Translations under genes and position numbers: made by a program | Notes under the pieces: generated by a model | The model's input: only the letters and a program-made list of their open reading frames with translations | Databases searched by the model: none | Told to the model about the DNA's origin: nothing | NCBI RefSeq assembly: GCF_000708045.1 | Contig: NZ_ANIE01000003.1 | Coordinates: forward strand, 1-64,000 | Length of the DNA: 64,000 bases | Source: Marinobacter nitratireducens | Lineage (GTDB): Bacteria > Pseudomonadota > Gammaproteobacteria > Pseudomonadales > Oleiphilaceae | Direction of reading: 5' to 3' | Shown: positions 52,425-61,632 of the stretch, one piece after another | How positions within the stretch are numbered: the first letter of the stretch is position 1 | How the letters are laid out: each line of letters begins with the position of its first letter

Positions 52425-55400
52425 ATGAATGCGCTGACAGTGGCCAGCAAGGATCAGTTTTTCGAGAAGTTGGCTGACGCTTTCGCACAAAAAATTGCCA
52501 AAACCGAAGCAAAGAAAATCAGCGAATTTGCCAAGCAGCATTATGCCCATATTCCCCTCGAGGAATTGGTCAGCCGACGATTCTCGGATACGTACGGTGC
52601 TGTACTGGCCGCCTGGCAGTTTCTTCAGAAACGCAGCGGCGAGGAGACTCCGGTCTCAGTATTCAACCCAGATCTCGAAAGCGACGGTTGGCAATCGACC
52701 CACACCGTGGTTTTCATTCTGCACCCGAACATCCCGTTCCTGATTGATTCCCTGAGGATTGCAATCAATCAACGGGAGATTGGTACCCATTCTATCCAGC
52801 ATTCCATACTCCAAGTAGAGCGCACAAAGGAGGGCAAACTCAAGAAGCTTCTGCCCACGAAAAAAAGCAGCTCTGGTGCTGAGTATGAAGCTTTCATCGT
52901 GCTTGAGATTGATCGCCACAGTGATCCAAAAGATCTGAAGGCGCTGGAGGAGGCTCTGCAAACCGTACTGCATGAAGTCCGGATAGCGGTTTCCGATTTT
53001 CCCGTGGTAACAGAGAAAGTCAGCGAAATTCTGGCCGGTCTGGACAAGACCAAGGCCGGAATAACGGATGAGGAAAAGGAGGAGGCCCGTGGCTTCCTGA
53101 ACTGGCTTTTGCAGGATCACTTCACCTTCCTCGGCTATGACGAATACGACTTTGCCAAGGACAAGAGCGGCATCGTTGTTCGTCGTGTTGAGGATTCAGA
53201 GCTGGGGATACTGCGTGTCAATAACGAACGCCCGGACCGGGTACGGCTGAATGAGTTGCCCCAGCGCACCCGTCATGAAATGACCCGTACCGACGATATA
53301 TTCATCTTCGCCAAGTCAGCTCAACGCTCCCGGGTGCATCGTCCGGCCTACCCGGACTACATTGCGGTGAAGAAATTCAACACCAAAGGCGAGGTAGTTG
53401 GCGAGCGTCGCTTCCTGGGTTTGTATACAGCCCGTGCCTACAACGAGCGCCCGGATGAAATTCCGCTATTGCGGCGCAAGTTCCAGTCTGTGATGAAACA
53501 ATCCGGTTTTCTGAAAGACGATTATGCCGGTAAGGAACTGGAGCAGATTCTCACCCTGTACCCAAGGGATGAGCTGTTCCAGATCAAAACAGACGAGTTG
53601 CTCCGGGTTGCCAAGAGTATTCTCTATATTCAGGAGCGCAGGCGCATAGAGCTGTTCCTGCGCGAAGACGTGTACGGGCAGTTCGTGACTTGTCTGGCGT
53701 TCTTTCCGCGGGATATCTATAACACCGAATTGCGTCTGAGGGTTGAGCAGGTTCTCGTGGACACACTCGGGGCGGAGGACGTCGAGTTTGTAACGCATTT
53801 CTCAGAATCGGTTCTGGCTCGGGTCCAGTTCACGATTCGTGTGCCACAGGTTGAGAACCGGCAGCTGCCGGTAGCGGAGATCCGCGAAAAGGTCATTGCC
53901 TTGGCACAGTCCTGGCGTGACGGGCTCTACGATGCTCTGAGCGAGACCTATGGGGAAGAGCAGGGGAATGAACTCTATCGGTTGTGGGCGGGAGGATTTC
54001 CGGCCAGTTATACCGACATGTTCTCGGCTCGTCGTGCCGCCATTGATCTGGAGCATATTGCTTCCTCCGCTCAGACAAATGATCTGGCTATGAGCTTTTA
54101 TCGTGCTCTCGAAGAAGATGAGAACACTCTGCACTTCAAGCTGTTTTTCCCGGACCAGCCATTGCCTCTATCCGATGTCATGCCGATTTTTGACAATCTC
54201 GGCTTTAGGGTTCTGGGTGAGCACCCGTTTGAGGTCATTGATCGAAACGGAAAAACCGTCTGGATCCATGACTTTTCACTCAAGGTGCACACGGGGGATG
54301 TCGTAGATATCCATCGTATTCGCCCCATTTTCGAGGATCTTTTCCGTAAGGTCTGGCACGGCGATGCAGAGAACGATGCCTTCAACCGGATGCTGCTCTC
54401 CTCCTACATGAGTTGGCGGGAAATCGCTCTGCTTCGCACGTTTGCCCGCTACATGAGGCAGATACGGTTTTCGAACAGTCAGACGTTTATTTCCAATACC
54501 CTGGTCAATCACGTGGATCTCACCAGGATTTTGCTGGATTACTTTGAGGCCCGATTCAATCCGGACAGGAACCAGAGCCCTGCAAAGAGCAAAGCCGCCC
54601 AGCAGAAACTTGAAATCGAGTTCAACGCCGGTCTGGATGAAGTGGAAAACCTCAGTGAAGACCGGGTGCTCCGGCTTTACCTGGAATTGATGCAGGCAAC
54701 CCTCCGGACTAATTATTATCAGCCGGATGCGGAAGGCGGCACCAAGCCTTACATCAGTGTGAAGTTTGACCCATCGCGCATTCCGGATATGCCGTTGCCG
54801 TTGCCGATGTTTGAGATTTTCGTCTACTCGCCACGAGTCGAGGGTGTGCATCTGCGCGGTGGCAAGGTTGCCCGCGGCGGTCTGCGCTGGTCCGATCGGT
54901 TCGAGGATTACCGGACAGAGATCCTGGGGCTGGTGAAGGCGCAGCAGGTCAAGAACGCGGTCATCGTGCCTGTGGGTGCCAAGGGCGGATTCGTAGCCAA
55001 GCGTCTGCCTGATCCGGCAGACCGTGAGGCCTGGCTTGCCGAAGGCATCGAAGCCTACAAGACCTTTATCCGTGGACTTCTGGACATCACCGATAACCTG
55101 GTGGAGAGCGGGATACAACCGCCGGAGCGGGTAGTTCGCCACGACGAGGATGATCACTACCTGGTCGTGGCGGCTGACAAGGGCACCGCCACCTTCTCCG
55201 ACATTGCCAATGGCCTGTCCGCGGAATACGGCTTCTGGATGGGCGATGCGTTCGCCTCCGGTGGCAGCAATGGTTATGACCACAAGAAAATGGGCATCAC
55301 CGCCCGGGGTGCCTGGGTATCCGTGGAACGGCATTTCCGGGAAATGGGCATCAACCCGGCGCTGGATGAGTTTACTGCCATTGGTATTGGTGACATGGGC

Positions 55401-57311
55401 GGCGATGTATTTGGTAACGGCATGCTCTGCTCCGAGAAAACGAAGCTGGTCGCAGCCTTTAACCATGTCCATATTTTTGTCGATCCATCGCCAGACCCGG
55501 AGAAGAGTTTCAAGGAGCGTAAGCGGCTGTTTGAGCTTCCCCGTTCCGCCTGGACCGACTATGACAGCAAGCTGATATCAAAAGGGGGTGGCGTATTCAG
55601 CCGAAACGCGAAATCCATTCCTGTCAGCCCGGAGATGAAAAAGCTGCTGGGTATCAAGGCTGACCGGGTGCCGCCAAATATGCTGATCTCCCATATTCTC
55701 AAGGCCCAGGTGGACCTGTTGTGGGTTGGAGGCATCGGAACCTACGTCAAAGCGGCTTCCGAATCTCACGGTGATGTTGGTGACAAGGCCAATGACGGTC
55801 TCCGGATCAATGGCTCCGAGCTTCGATGCAAGGTTGTGGGTGAGGGCGGCAACCTCGGGTTGACCCAGTTGGGTCGGATTGAGTTTGCTCTCAAGGGCGG
55901 TCGCCTGAATACCGACTTTATCGACAACTCCGGTGGTGTTGACTGCTCGGACCACGAAGTCAACATGAAGATCCTCCTTAACCAGGTGGTGACCATGGGG
56001 GATCTCACCGACAAGCAGCGTAACGTCATGCTTGAGGAAATGACCGATGAGGTCGCCACATTGGTCCTGAAGAACAACTATCGCCAGACGCAGGCCATCA
56101 GTATTGCCAGCGAGGACGCGGCAACCCGGCTGGAGGAATACCGGCGTTTGATGAACACGCTGGAAAGCGAAGGCAAGCTCAATCGCGCCCTTGAATTCCT
56201 GCCGGATGACGAAACCCTCTCCGAGCGCAAACTCGACAAGAAGGGCCTGACCAGGCCAGAGTTGTCAGTGCTGATTTCCTATGTGAAGGGAGATCTCAAG
56301 CAGGCGCTGATTGACAGCAGTCTGCCGGATGAACCGTTATTGGCGGGTGAAATGTACAAGGTTTTCCCAAGGGAGCTGACTCAGAGATTCTCCGGAGAGT
56401 TGGGGGAGCACCAGCTCAGGCGTGAAATCATTGCCACACAGATTGCCAATGACATGGTCAATCACATGGGCATCACGTTTGTTGAGCGGTTGAACCAGTC
56501 TACGGGTGCGGATGCTGGCTCTATTGCTCTGGCTTGGATTATCGCCCGGGACGTCTTCCGAATTGACAACTGGTGGGACAAGATCGAAGCTCAGGATTTC
56601 CATGTGTCGGCGAAGCTGCAGATGGAACTGATGCAGGATCTGATGCGGTTGATGCGCCGCTCGGTTCGCTGGCTGTTGCGTAACCGTCGTGCCGAACTCA
56701 GCATTCAGGCGCATATGGAGCGGTTTGCTGACAGCGTCTGGGCGATTACTGCCGGGTTGCCGGACTACCTCGGCGAGCAGGCCCGGGTCGCGTGGGAAAA
56801 ACGCCATCAGGCCCTTGTGGATTCGGGGTTGCCGAAGGAGTTGGCGTCTGTCGTTTCCGGAACCGATTATCTCTATTCCTCTCTTGGCATTATCGAGGCG
56901 AAAGAGGCCACTGGCCTGCCGCTGAAGACGGTTGCCAACCTGTACTACGAGCTTGGCGACAAGCTGGATCTGAACTGGTTCGCCAATGCCATCGCAGCGC
57001 TCACTCCGACTTCCCACTGGCAGGCGCTGGCCCGGGAAAGCTTCCGGGAAGATCTGGACTGGCAGCAACGGGCGCTGACCACCGGCGTTCTCAAGCTGGC
57101 AGGTAAACCGGAGAAGGTGCCCGCCAGTATCGAAAGCTGGCTTGAGTACCATGAGCCCATGATCGACCGCTGGAAATCCATGCTGGCGGAGCTGAAGGGG
57201 GTGAGGGAGCCTGAATATGCCATGTTCTCCGTGGCGTTGAGAGAATTGCTGGATCTGGCACAAAGCACGCTTCATTCAACCCAGGCGGAGAGTGATGGGC
57301 AGACTAACTGA
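52425..57311 (+). CDS. gdhB: NAD-dependent glutamate dehydrogenase, 180-kDa type
   Basis: This 1628-residue enzyme converts glutamate to 2-oxoglutarate and ammonia, feeding carbon into the TCA cycle. It belongs to the large L-GDH180 class: ACT-like N-terminal regulatory parts, then the catalytic core with the glutamate-binding lysine region GGLRWSDRFEDYRTE and VPVGAKGGFV (about 825-870), the Rossmann part with GIGDMGGDVFGNGML, and a helical C-terminal domain. The length fits P. aeruginosa GdhB (1620). It stands alone, divergent from the Bat operon. Confidence 0.96.
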   Translation: MNALTVASKDQFFEKLADAFAQKIAKTEAKKISEFAKQHYAHIPLEELVSRRFSDTYGAVLAAWQFLQKRSGEETPVSVFNPDLESDGWQSTHTVVFILHPNIPFLIDSLRIAINQREIGTHSIQHSILQVERTKEGKLKKLLPTKKSSSGAEYEAFIVLEIDRHSDPKDLKALEEALQTVLHEVRIAVSDFPVVTEKVSEILAGLDKTKAGITDEEKEEARGFLNWLLQDHFTFLGYDEYDFAKDKSGIVVRRVEDSELGILRVNNERPDRVRLNELPQRTRHEMTRTDDIFIFAKSAQRSRVHRPAYPDYIAVKKFNTKGEVVGERRFLGLYTARAYNERPDEIPLLRRKFQSVMKQSGFLKDDYAGKELEQILTLYPRDELFQIKTDELLRVAKSILYIQERRRIELFLREDVYGQFVTCLAFFPRDIYNTELRLRVEQVLVDTLGAEDVEFVTHFSESVLARVQFTIRVPQVENRQLPVAEIREKVIALAQSWRDGLYDALSETYGEEQGNELYRLWAGGFPASYTDMFSARRAAIDLEHIASSAQTNDLAMSFYRALEEDENTLHFKLFFPDQPLPLSDVMPIFDNLGFRVLGEHPFEVIDRNGKTVWIHDFSLKVHTGDVVDIHRIRPIFEDLFRKVWHGDAENDAFNRMLLSSYMSWREIALLRTFARYMRQIRFSNSQTFISNTLVNHVDLTRILLDYFEARFNPDRNQSPAKSKAAQQKLEIEFNAGLDEVENLSEDRVLRLYLELMQATLRTNYYQPDAEGGTKPYISVKFDPSRIPDMPLPLPMFEIFVYSPRVEGVHLRGGKVARGGLRWSDRFEDYRTEILGLVKAQQVKNAVIVPVGAKGGFVAKRLPDPADREAWLAEGIEAYKTFIRGLLDITDNLVESGIQPPERVVRHDEDDHYLVVAADKGTATFSDIANGLSAEYGFWMGDAFASGGSNGYDHKKMGITARGAWVSVERHFREMGINPALDEFTAIGIGDMGGDVFGNGMLCSEKTKLVAAFNHVHIFVDPSPDPEKSFKERKRLFELPRSAWTDYDSKLISKGGGVFSRNAKSIPVSPEMKKLLGIKADRVPPNMLISHILKAQVDLLWVGGIGTYVKAASESHGDVGDKANDGLRINGSELRCKVVGEGGNLGLTQLGRIEFALKGGRLNTDFIDNSGGVDCSDHEVNMKILLNQVVTMGDLTDKQRNVMLEEMTDEVATLVLKNNYRQTQAISIASEDAATRLEEYRRLMNTLESEGKLNRALEFLPDDETLSERKLDKKGLTRPELSVLISYVKGDLKQALIDSSLPDEPLLAGEMYKVFPRELTQRFSGELGEHQLRREIIATQIANDMVNHMGITFVERLNQSTGADAGSIALAWIIARDVFRIDNWWDKIEAQDFHVSAKLQMELMQDLMRLMRRSVRWLLRNRRAELSIQAHMERFADSVWAITAGLPDYLGEQARVAWEKRHQALVDSGLPKELASVVSGTDYLYSSLGIIEAKEATGLPLKTVANLYYELGDKLDLNWFANAIAALTPTSHWQALARESFREDLDWQQRALTTGVLKLAGKPEKVPASIESWLEYHEPMIDRWKSMLAELKGVREPEYAMFSVALRELLDLAQSTLHSTQAESDGQTN

Positions 57312-57377
57312 GTATTGCTTTGTAGAAGTGATTCGCGTTCAATCACGGCCTTGGTATCAATGATGGGAGTGCACTGA

Positions 57378-58061
57378 ATGGGTCAGTTAGACCACCTGCT
57401 CGACAAAAACCGGGCATGGGCCAATGGGATCAAGGCTGCCGATCCGAAGTTCTTTGATCGTCTGTCAAACCAGCAGGCGCCAGAGTATCTGTGGATCGGA
57501 TGCGCGGACAGCCGGGTTCCGGCCAACCAGATTGTCGACCTGCTCCCCGGCGAGCTGTTTGTTCACCGAAATGTCGCAAACGTTGTTGTCCATACCGACT
57601 TCAACTGCCTCTCGGTGCTGCAGTTCGCCATTGAGGTACTCAAGGTTCGTCATGTCATGGTGGTCGGGCATTACGCGTGCGGTGGCGTCAAGGCGGCGTT
57701 GCTCGACGAGGGGTTTGGCTTGATCAGCAACTGGCTTCGCCATGTTCAGGATGTTCGGGATCGGCATCAGGGTGTTCTTGATGCGATTCCAAGTGAGCAG
57801 GACCGGATCGACCGGTTGTGCGAACTGAATGTTCTGGAGCAGGTCGGCCATGTATGCCAGAACAACATCGTTCGGGAAGCATGGACACGCGGTCAGCAAC
57901 TGACCGTTCACGGCTTCGTGTACGATGTCGCTGACGGTATTCTGCGGGACCTGGGGTTGCACATTTCCAGTGAAGAGGATCGTGAGCAGACGCAGCAACG
58001 TGCTCTTGAGGAGCTGATCCAACGGCCTGTCCGGTCTGGTCGCCAAAAATTGGTCGACTGA
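57378..58061 (+). CDS. can: beta-class carbonic anhydrase
   Basis: Interconverts CO2 and bicarbonate. The 227-residue product has the zinc ligands Cys42, His98 and Cys101 and the Asp44-Arg46 pair (WIGCADSRVPAN, VGHYACGGV) at the same positions as E. coli Can. The start has GGGAG upstream. Single gene, between gdhB and a small unknown gene. Confidence 0.95.
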   Translation: MGQLDHLLDKNRAWANGIKAADPKFFDRLSNQQAPEYLWIGCADSRVPANQIVDLLPGELFVHRNVANVVVHTDFNCLSVLQFAIEVLKVRHVMVVGHYACGGVKAALLDEGFGLISNWLRHVQDVRDRHQGVLDAIPSEQDRIDRLCELNVLEQVGHVCQNNIVREAWTRGQQLTVHGFVYDVADGILRDLGLHISSEEDREQTQQRALEELIQRPVRSGRQKLVD

Positions 58062-58180
58062 AAATGTAAAATTGCGTCAAAAATTCGTGATGAGCGTCAC
58101 TTCTAGACCGGTGGCGTCATCACATCTCGACGACCTCTGTTTTGTTACAGTGGCAACTGTAGTGAGTGAGGAGGTTGATC

Positions 58181-58351
58181 ATGAAAGAAATGATGCAGAA
58201 AGCGCTGGACGCGATCGTTCACCGGAAGACCGGACATGCTGCTGAACGACGGCCATCCAGTGACCGGGGCCAGGTTGCCCCTCATCGCGAAGACTGGGGC
58301 ATGTCTCCTGAGGATGCGCTCAGGGTCGGGACCGTCGCCCAGTACAAGTGA
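58181..58351 (+). CDS. small hypothetical protein (56 residues)
   Basis: A short open frame with an excellent ribosome site (GAGGAGG five bases before the ATG). The product is basic, soluble, with a helical start (MKEMMQKALDAIVHR) and a conserved-looking C-terminus (WGMSPEDALRVGTVAQYK). No family recognised. Transcribed alone, 119 bases after can; an imperfect dyad (58090-58120) precedes it. Confidence 0.6.
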   Translation: MKEMMQKALDAIVHRKTGHAAERRPSSDRGQVAPHREDWGMSPEDALRVGTVAQYK

Positions 58352-58469
58352 CATCCGTTTTCGAGTTTCCTCCATTCGGTTCCCGGGGACGCCAATCCAG
58401 GCAAGACTCGGGGGCTGATTCCGGTTAGAGTAGCCCGCTTGACTGTTTGCTATCAGGGTACCTCTCTCC

Positions 58470-59513
58470 ATGTCCATGCCCAACTCCCACGAAGCTCTTC
58501 TCAGAAACCGCCAACTGCTGGATGGTCGTCTGGCTTTGATTGGCCCCTCGTCTGTTGAACTACTCTCGGCCTTGCCGCAGGGCGGTATCGCGGTATGTGA
58601 GCACGTGGGTCAGGTTCAGGCGCTGAATACCCAGGGCAACTGGCGGGTGCATTATGGTTATGACGTCACGGAGCTTGAACGGGGTGGCTGTGATGTGGTG
58701 GTTGTATTTCTACCAAAAGCTCGAGCGGAACTGGATCTCCGGCTGGCGCTCGCTCGCTGGTTAACACGTGAGGGTGGTCGTCTTGTGCTGGTCGGAGAGA
58801 AAAAAGAGGGCATTTCGGGCGCTGTCAAACAGCTCCGGTCTGTGGCTCCGGACGCCGGCAAGGTCGACAGTGCCAGGCATTGCCAGGTGTGGGTGGCAAC
58901 CAATACGGATTCGTTGTCAGACTTTGACGTTACCCAATGGCTTGACTGGCATACCATTGATTTCCGTGACGTAAGCGTGGACGTTGCCGGGCTGCCTGGT
59001 ATTTTCAGCCGGGGAGAGTTGGATAGTGGCACCCGGTGCCTGCTTGAGACGCTGGCTGATCAGCCGCTTAAGGCATCTACTGTTCTTGATTTTGCCTGTG
59101 GAGCTGGCGTGATTGGAGCGTGGCTCCAGTCATGGCAGGCTGCCAACCATCTTCCGGTATCAACCGTCGATGGTGTCGATGTACAGTTCCAGGCGGTTAC
59201 CTGTGCTCAGGCAACCTATGATCGTGCCGGCTCCAGGGGGAGCATCACTGCCTCAGACGGATTGAAGGCGTTGGATGGGCGTTGGTCTGCGGTTGTCACC
59301 AACCCCCCGTTCCATTCCGGGGTAAAAACGGACACGTCAATGACAGAAAGCTTCCTGCGGGAGGTGGCTCGCCATCTGACCTCGGGCGGCGAGTTGCGTC
59401 TGGTTGCAAATACTTTCCTGCCTTATGGATCGCTGATCCAGCGTTTTGTAGGGCCGGTTGAGCGACTGTACGAAGATCGACGCTTTACTGTTTACAAAGC
59501 GGTTCGTAGATAG
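58470..59513 (+). CDS. rsmC: 16S rRNA (guanine1207-N2)-methyltransferase RsmC
   Basis: A 347-residue duplicated methyltransferase: a degenerate N-terminal domain (VVVVFLPKARAELDLRLAL; KVDSARHCQVW) and an active C-terminal domain with SAM motif VLDFACGAGVIGAWL and catalytic NPPF (VVTNPPFHSGVKTD). The order and motifs match RsmC, which methylates G1207 of 16S rRNA; slight doubt remains because RsmC and RlmG are paralogues. The paralogue follows 165 bases later. Confidence 0.88.
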   Translation: MSMPNSHEALLRNRQLLDGRLALIGPSSVELLSALPQGGIAVCEHVGQVQALNTQGNWRVHYGYDVTELERGGCDVVVVFLPKARAELDLRLALARWLTREGGRLVLVGEKKEGISGAVKQLRSVAPDAGKVDSARHCQVWVATNTDSLSDFDVTQWLDWHTIDFRDVSVDVAGLPGIFSRGELDSGTRCLLETLADQPLKASTVLDFACGAGVIGAWLQSWQAANHLPVSTVDGVDVQFQAVTCAQATYDRAGSRGSITASDGLKALDGRWSAVVTNPPFHSGVKTDTSMTESFLREVARHLTSGGELRLVANTFLPYGSLIQRFVGPVERLYEDRRFTVYKAVRR

Positions 59514-59518
59514 CAGGC

Positions 59519-59544
59519 AAAAAAAAGCCCCTGGGGTGAGGGGC
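59519..59544 (-). terminator. intrinsic terminator reading leftward
   Basis: On the minus strand a 5-bp GC stem (GCCCC / GGGGC, 59527-59544) is followed by eight U residues (59526-59519). On the plus strand no U tract follows, so it does not look like the end of rsmC. No minus-strand gene is annotated upstream of it, which suggests a short leftward transcript. Confidence 0.5.
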
Positions 59545-59615
59545 AAAAGGTTCGCGTCCATAACAACGGAGCCAACCGGAAAGGTTCAAGCGTGAACAGT
59601 TTCCAATCTAGGGTT
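59519..59615 (-). ncRNA. candidate leftward small RNA between rsmC and rlmG
   Basis: The minus strand would give a short RNA with a 10-bp interrupted hairpin (59604-59578: GGAAA/TTTCC outside, GTTCA/TGAAC inside), a single-stranded spacer and the terminator hairpin with U tract. No clear promoter was found (TAGATT at 59610-59605 is the best -10). The start is therefore a guess. Not recognised as a known family. Confidence 0.25.
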
Positions 59616-59678
59616 AATTTCTAGAATAATCAGCCTAAAATGCCGCCCCTGTGATGAATCACCCACTGGATGCCTGAA

Positions 59679-60830
59679 ATGACAAGTGCTGTATTCGAAA
59701 CTCTGACCGGTCCCCTGACCTTGATGCGACCCGGCGCCGGGCGTTCCTTGCGGGCTTGGGATGCGGCTGACGAGTTGCTGGTTCAGCAGGCGCAGGAGCG
59801 TCTTTCGGGTTGCTGCGACCCCCGTGTTCTCGTAGTCGATGACAATTTTGGTGCGCTTGCTCTAGGCCTGAACTCGTATTCACCGGAACTGGTGGCAGAC
59901 AGCGCTGTTCTCGCAGGCGCTCTGCCTCGCAACGCGGCGCTGAATCCAGACGTCGGTGATGTCGCGGCCGTTCAAAGCTGGCTGACCCCTCCTGAAGGCC
60001 CGTTTGACCTTGTGGTGATGCGGATTCCCCGTCATGCAGACTATCTGGGTTGGTTGCTCCGTTGGATTAACGGCGTACTTGCCGAAGGTGGGTTGCTCCT
60101 TGCGGGGGGCATGATCAAGCATCTGCCAGATCGCAGTGTTGACGTCTTTGGAGCTGCCGTCACAACCGAAGAGGTGTTGCCAGCCCGGAAAAAAGCCCGG
60201 GTTGTGGTCTGCCGTGCCGGGGTGTCATTACTTGACGGCTGGTCTGATTGCTGGAAAGGCTATGGGCTGGACTCAGGGATGTCTGTGCAGGCTTTGCCGG
60301 CTGTCTTCGCCCGGGATCGGTTGGATGTTGGTACCAGACTGTTCCTCCCGCAAGTTAGGAAGGCTGTGGCGACGTTGTCGGAGGGAAGTCGGGTTCTGGA
60401 CCTTGCTTGCGGTAACGGCGTGGTTGGGTTGACGGCGCTTGAGCAGAATCAAGGCTTGTCGGTCACCTTTAGTGATGTGTCCAGTCAAGCTGTCATGAGT
60501 GTTCAGCGTAATCTGGCGGCCTGCTTTTCCGGATGTCACGTCGATGTGGCGCATGCTGATGGTATGCCCCGGGATGCCGGCCGGTTTGACCTGATTCTGT
60601 TGAACCCGCCGTTTCATGAGGGCGGCACGGTGGGTGATCACATTGCTCTGAGACTATTCCGGCAGGCTGCACGGCATCTTGCGCCAAATGGTCGCTTGCT
60701 GATCGTTGGCAACCGTCACCTGGGTTATCATCGCACGCTGCGTCAGTGGTTCGGTGACGTAACGCAGGTGGATGCTAACCCGAAATTTGTCGTCTTCTCG
60801 GCGCAGCGGCCTCAGGCTGGGCGGTCGTAA
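59679..60830 (+). CDS. rlmG: 23S rRNA (guanine1835-N2)-methyltransferase RlmG
   Basis: A roughly 383-residue duplicated methyltransferase paralogous to RsmC. The N-terminal LRAWDAADELLVQQ segment and the C-terminal VGNRHLGYHRTL ending are RlmG traits; SAM motif VLDLACGNGVVGL and catalytic NPPFHEGG are intact. It methylates G1835 of 23S rRNA in the family. ATG 59679 has GGA eight bases upstream; ATG 59670 is possible. The 3' end overlaps ribE convergently by 19 bases. Confidence 0.87.
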   Translation: MTSAVFETLTGPLTLMRPGAGRSLRAWDAADELLVQQAQERLSGCCDPRVLVVDDNFGALALGLNSYSPELVADSAVLAGALPRNAALNPDVGDVAAVQSWLTPPEGPFDLVVMRIPRHADYLGWLLRWINGVLAEGGLLLAGGMIKHLPDRSVDVFGAAVTTEEVLPARKKARVVVCRAGVSLLDGWSDCWKGYGLDSGMSVQALPAVFARDRLDVGTRLFLPQVRKAVATLSEGSRVLDLACGNGVVGLTALEQNQGLSVTFSDVSSQAVMSVQRNLAACFSGCHVDVAHADGMPRDAGRFDLILLNPPFHEGGTVGDHIALRLFRQAARHLAPNGRLLIVGNRHLGYHRTLRQWFGDVTQVDANPKFVVFSAQRPQAGRS

Positions 60831-61423
60831 CCCAGGCGGGCGAGGGTGTCGACAATTGTCTGGGTCTGACTGTCCACCTCAATATTTACTTGATCGCCCT
60901 CAGCAATGGAACCGAACGTTGTGGCTCTGAGTGTTTCCGGAATCAGGTGAACGTTGAAACGGTTGTCCTCAACGTCGCCGATGGTCAGGCTCGCTCCGTT
61001 GATGGCGATGTAGCCTTTTGGAAAGATATAGCGTTTCCAGTCTTCCGGCACGTCAAACCAGATGGTGACATTGTTTTCCGGACGCTCGATCTTCGACACC
61101 CGGGCGGTGGTGTGAATGTGGCCTGAGAGCAGGTGTCCGCCGATCTCATCGCCTATTCTGGCTGCTCTCTCAAAGTTGACGGTATCTCCCGACTCCAGGG
61201 CGCCCAGCGTCGTCAACCGCAAGGTCTCCTGCATGGCGTCGAAATAGAGCACATTGTTCTGCTGGCGGGTCACCGTCATGCAGGTGCCGTTGATGGCCAC
61301 CGAAGCGCCAATGGTCACGCCTTCAACGCTGGTTTCCGGAAGGCGGATGGCGAACGTATTCAGGCCGGGTGCTCTGGTGACTTCGTCGATGGTTGCGATG
61401 CCTTGAACAATACCTGTGAACAT
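60812..61423 (-). CDS. ribE: riboflavin synthase alpha chain
   Basis: Converts two 6,7-dimethyl-8-ribityllumazines to riboflavin. The 203-residue product has the N-terminal MFTGIVQG motif and two similar beta-barrel halves (VAINGTCMTVT, GGHLLSGHIHT; IAINGASLTIGDV, LIPETLRATTF). No other rib gene is near, and no FMN riboswitch was recognised in the 120 bases upstream. The 3' end overlaps rlmG. Confidence 0.93.
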   Translation of the reverse strand: MFTGIVQGIATIDEVTRAPGLNTFAIRLPETSVEGVTIGASVAINGTCMTVTRQQNNVLYFDAMQETLRLTTLGALESGDTVNFERAARIGDEIGGHLLSGHIHTTARVSKIERPENNVTIWFDVPEDWKRYIFPKGYIAINGASLTIGDVEDNRFNVHLIPETLRATTFGSIAEGDQVNIEVDSQTQTIVDTLARLGYDRPA

Positions 61424-61632
61424 TTTCAGACCTCATGGCGCGGTGGCGAAATGCCGACTGGAAAGATCGCAAAGGATAACGACCGAACCTTCTGTTGCCA
61501 AGGCGCGTCATAGTCTTGGGCTCGCAATAGAGGTGAATTGGGGCGGTGTTCGTTCAAGAAGGTGAGCGTCCGGCCGATAAGACGGGTATGGCCAGCCAAG
61601 TTAAGAGGCACGCTCACCAATGGAAAGGACCC

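Noticed and set aside
61424..61545. FMN riboswitch before ribE
   Set aside because: The conserved RFN core could not be found on the minus strand upstream of the start.
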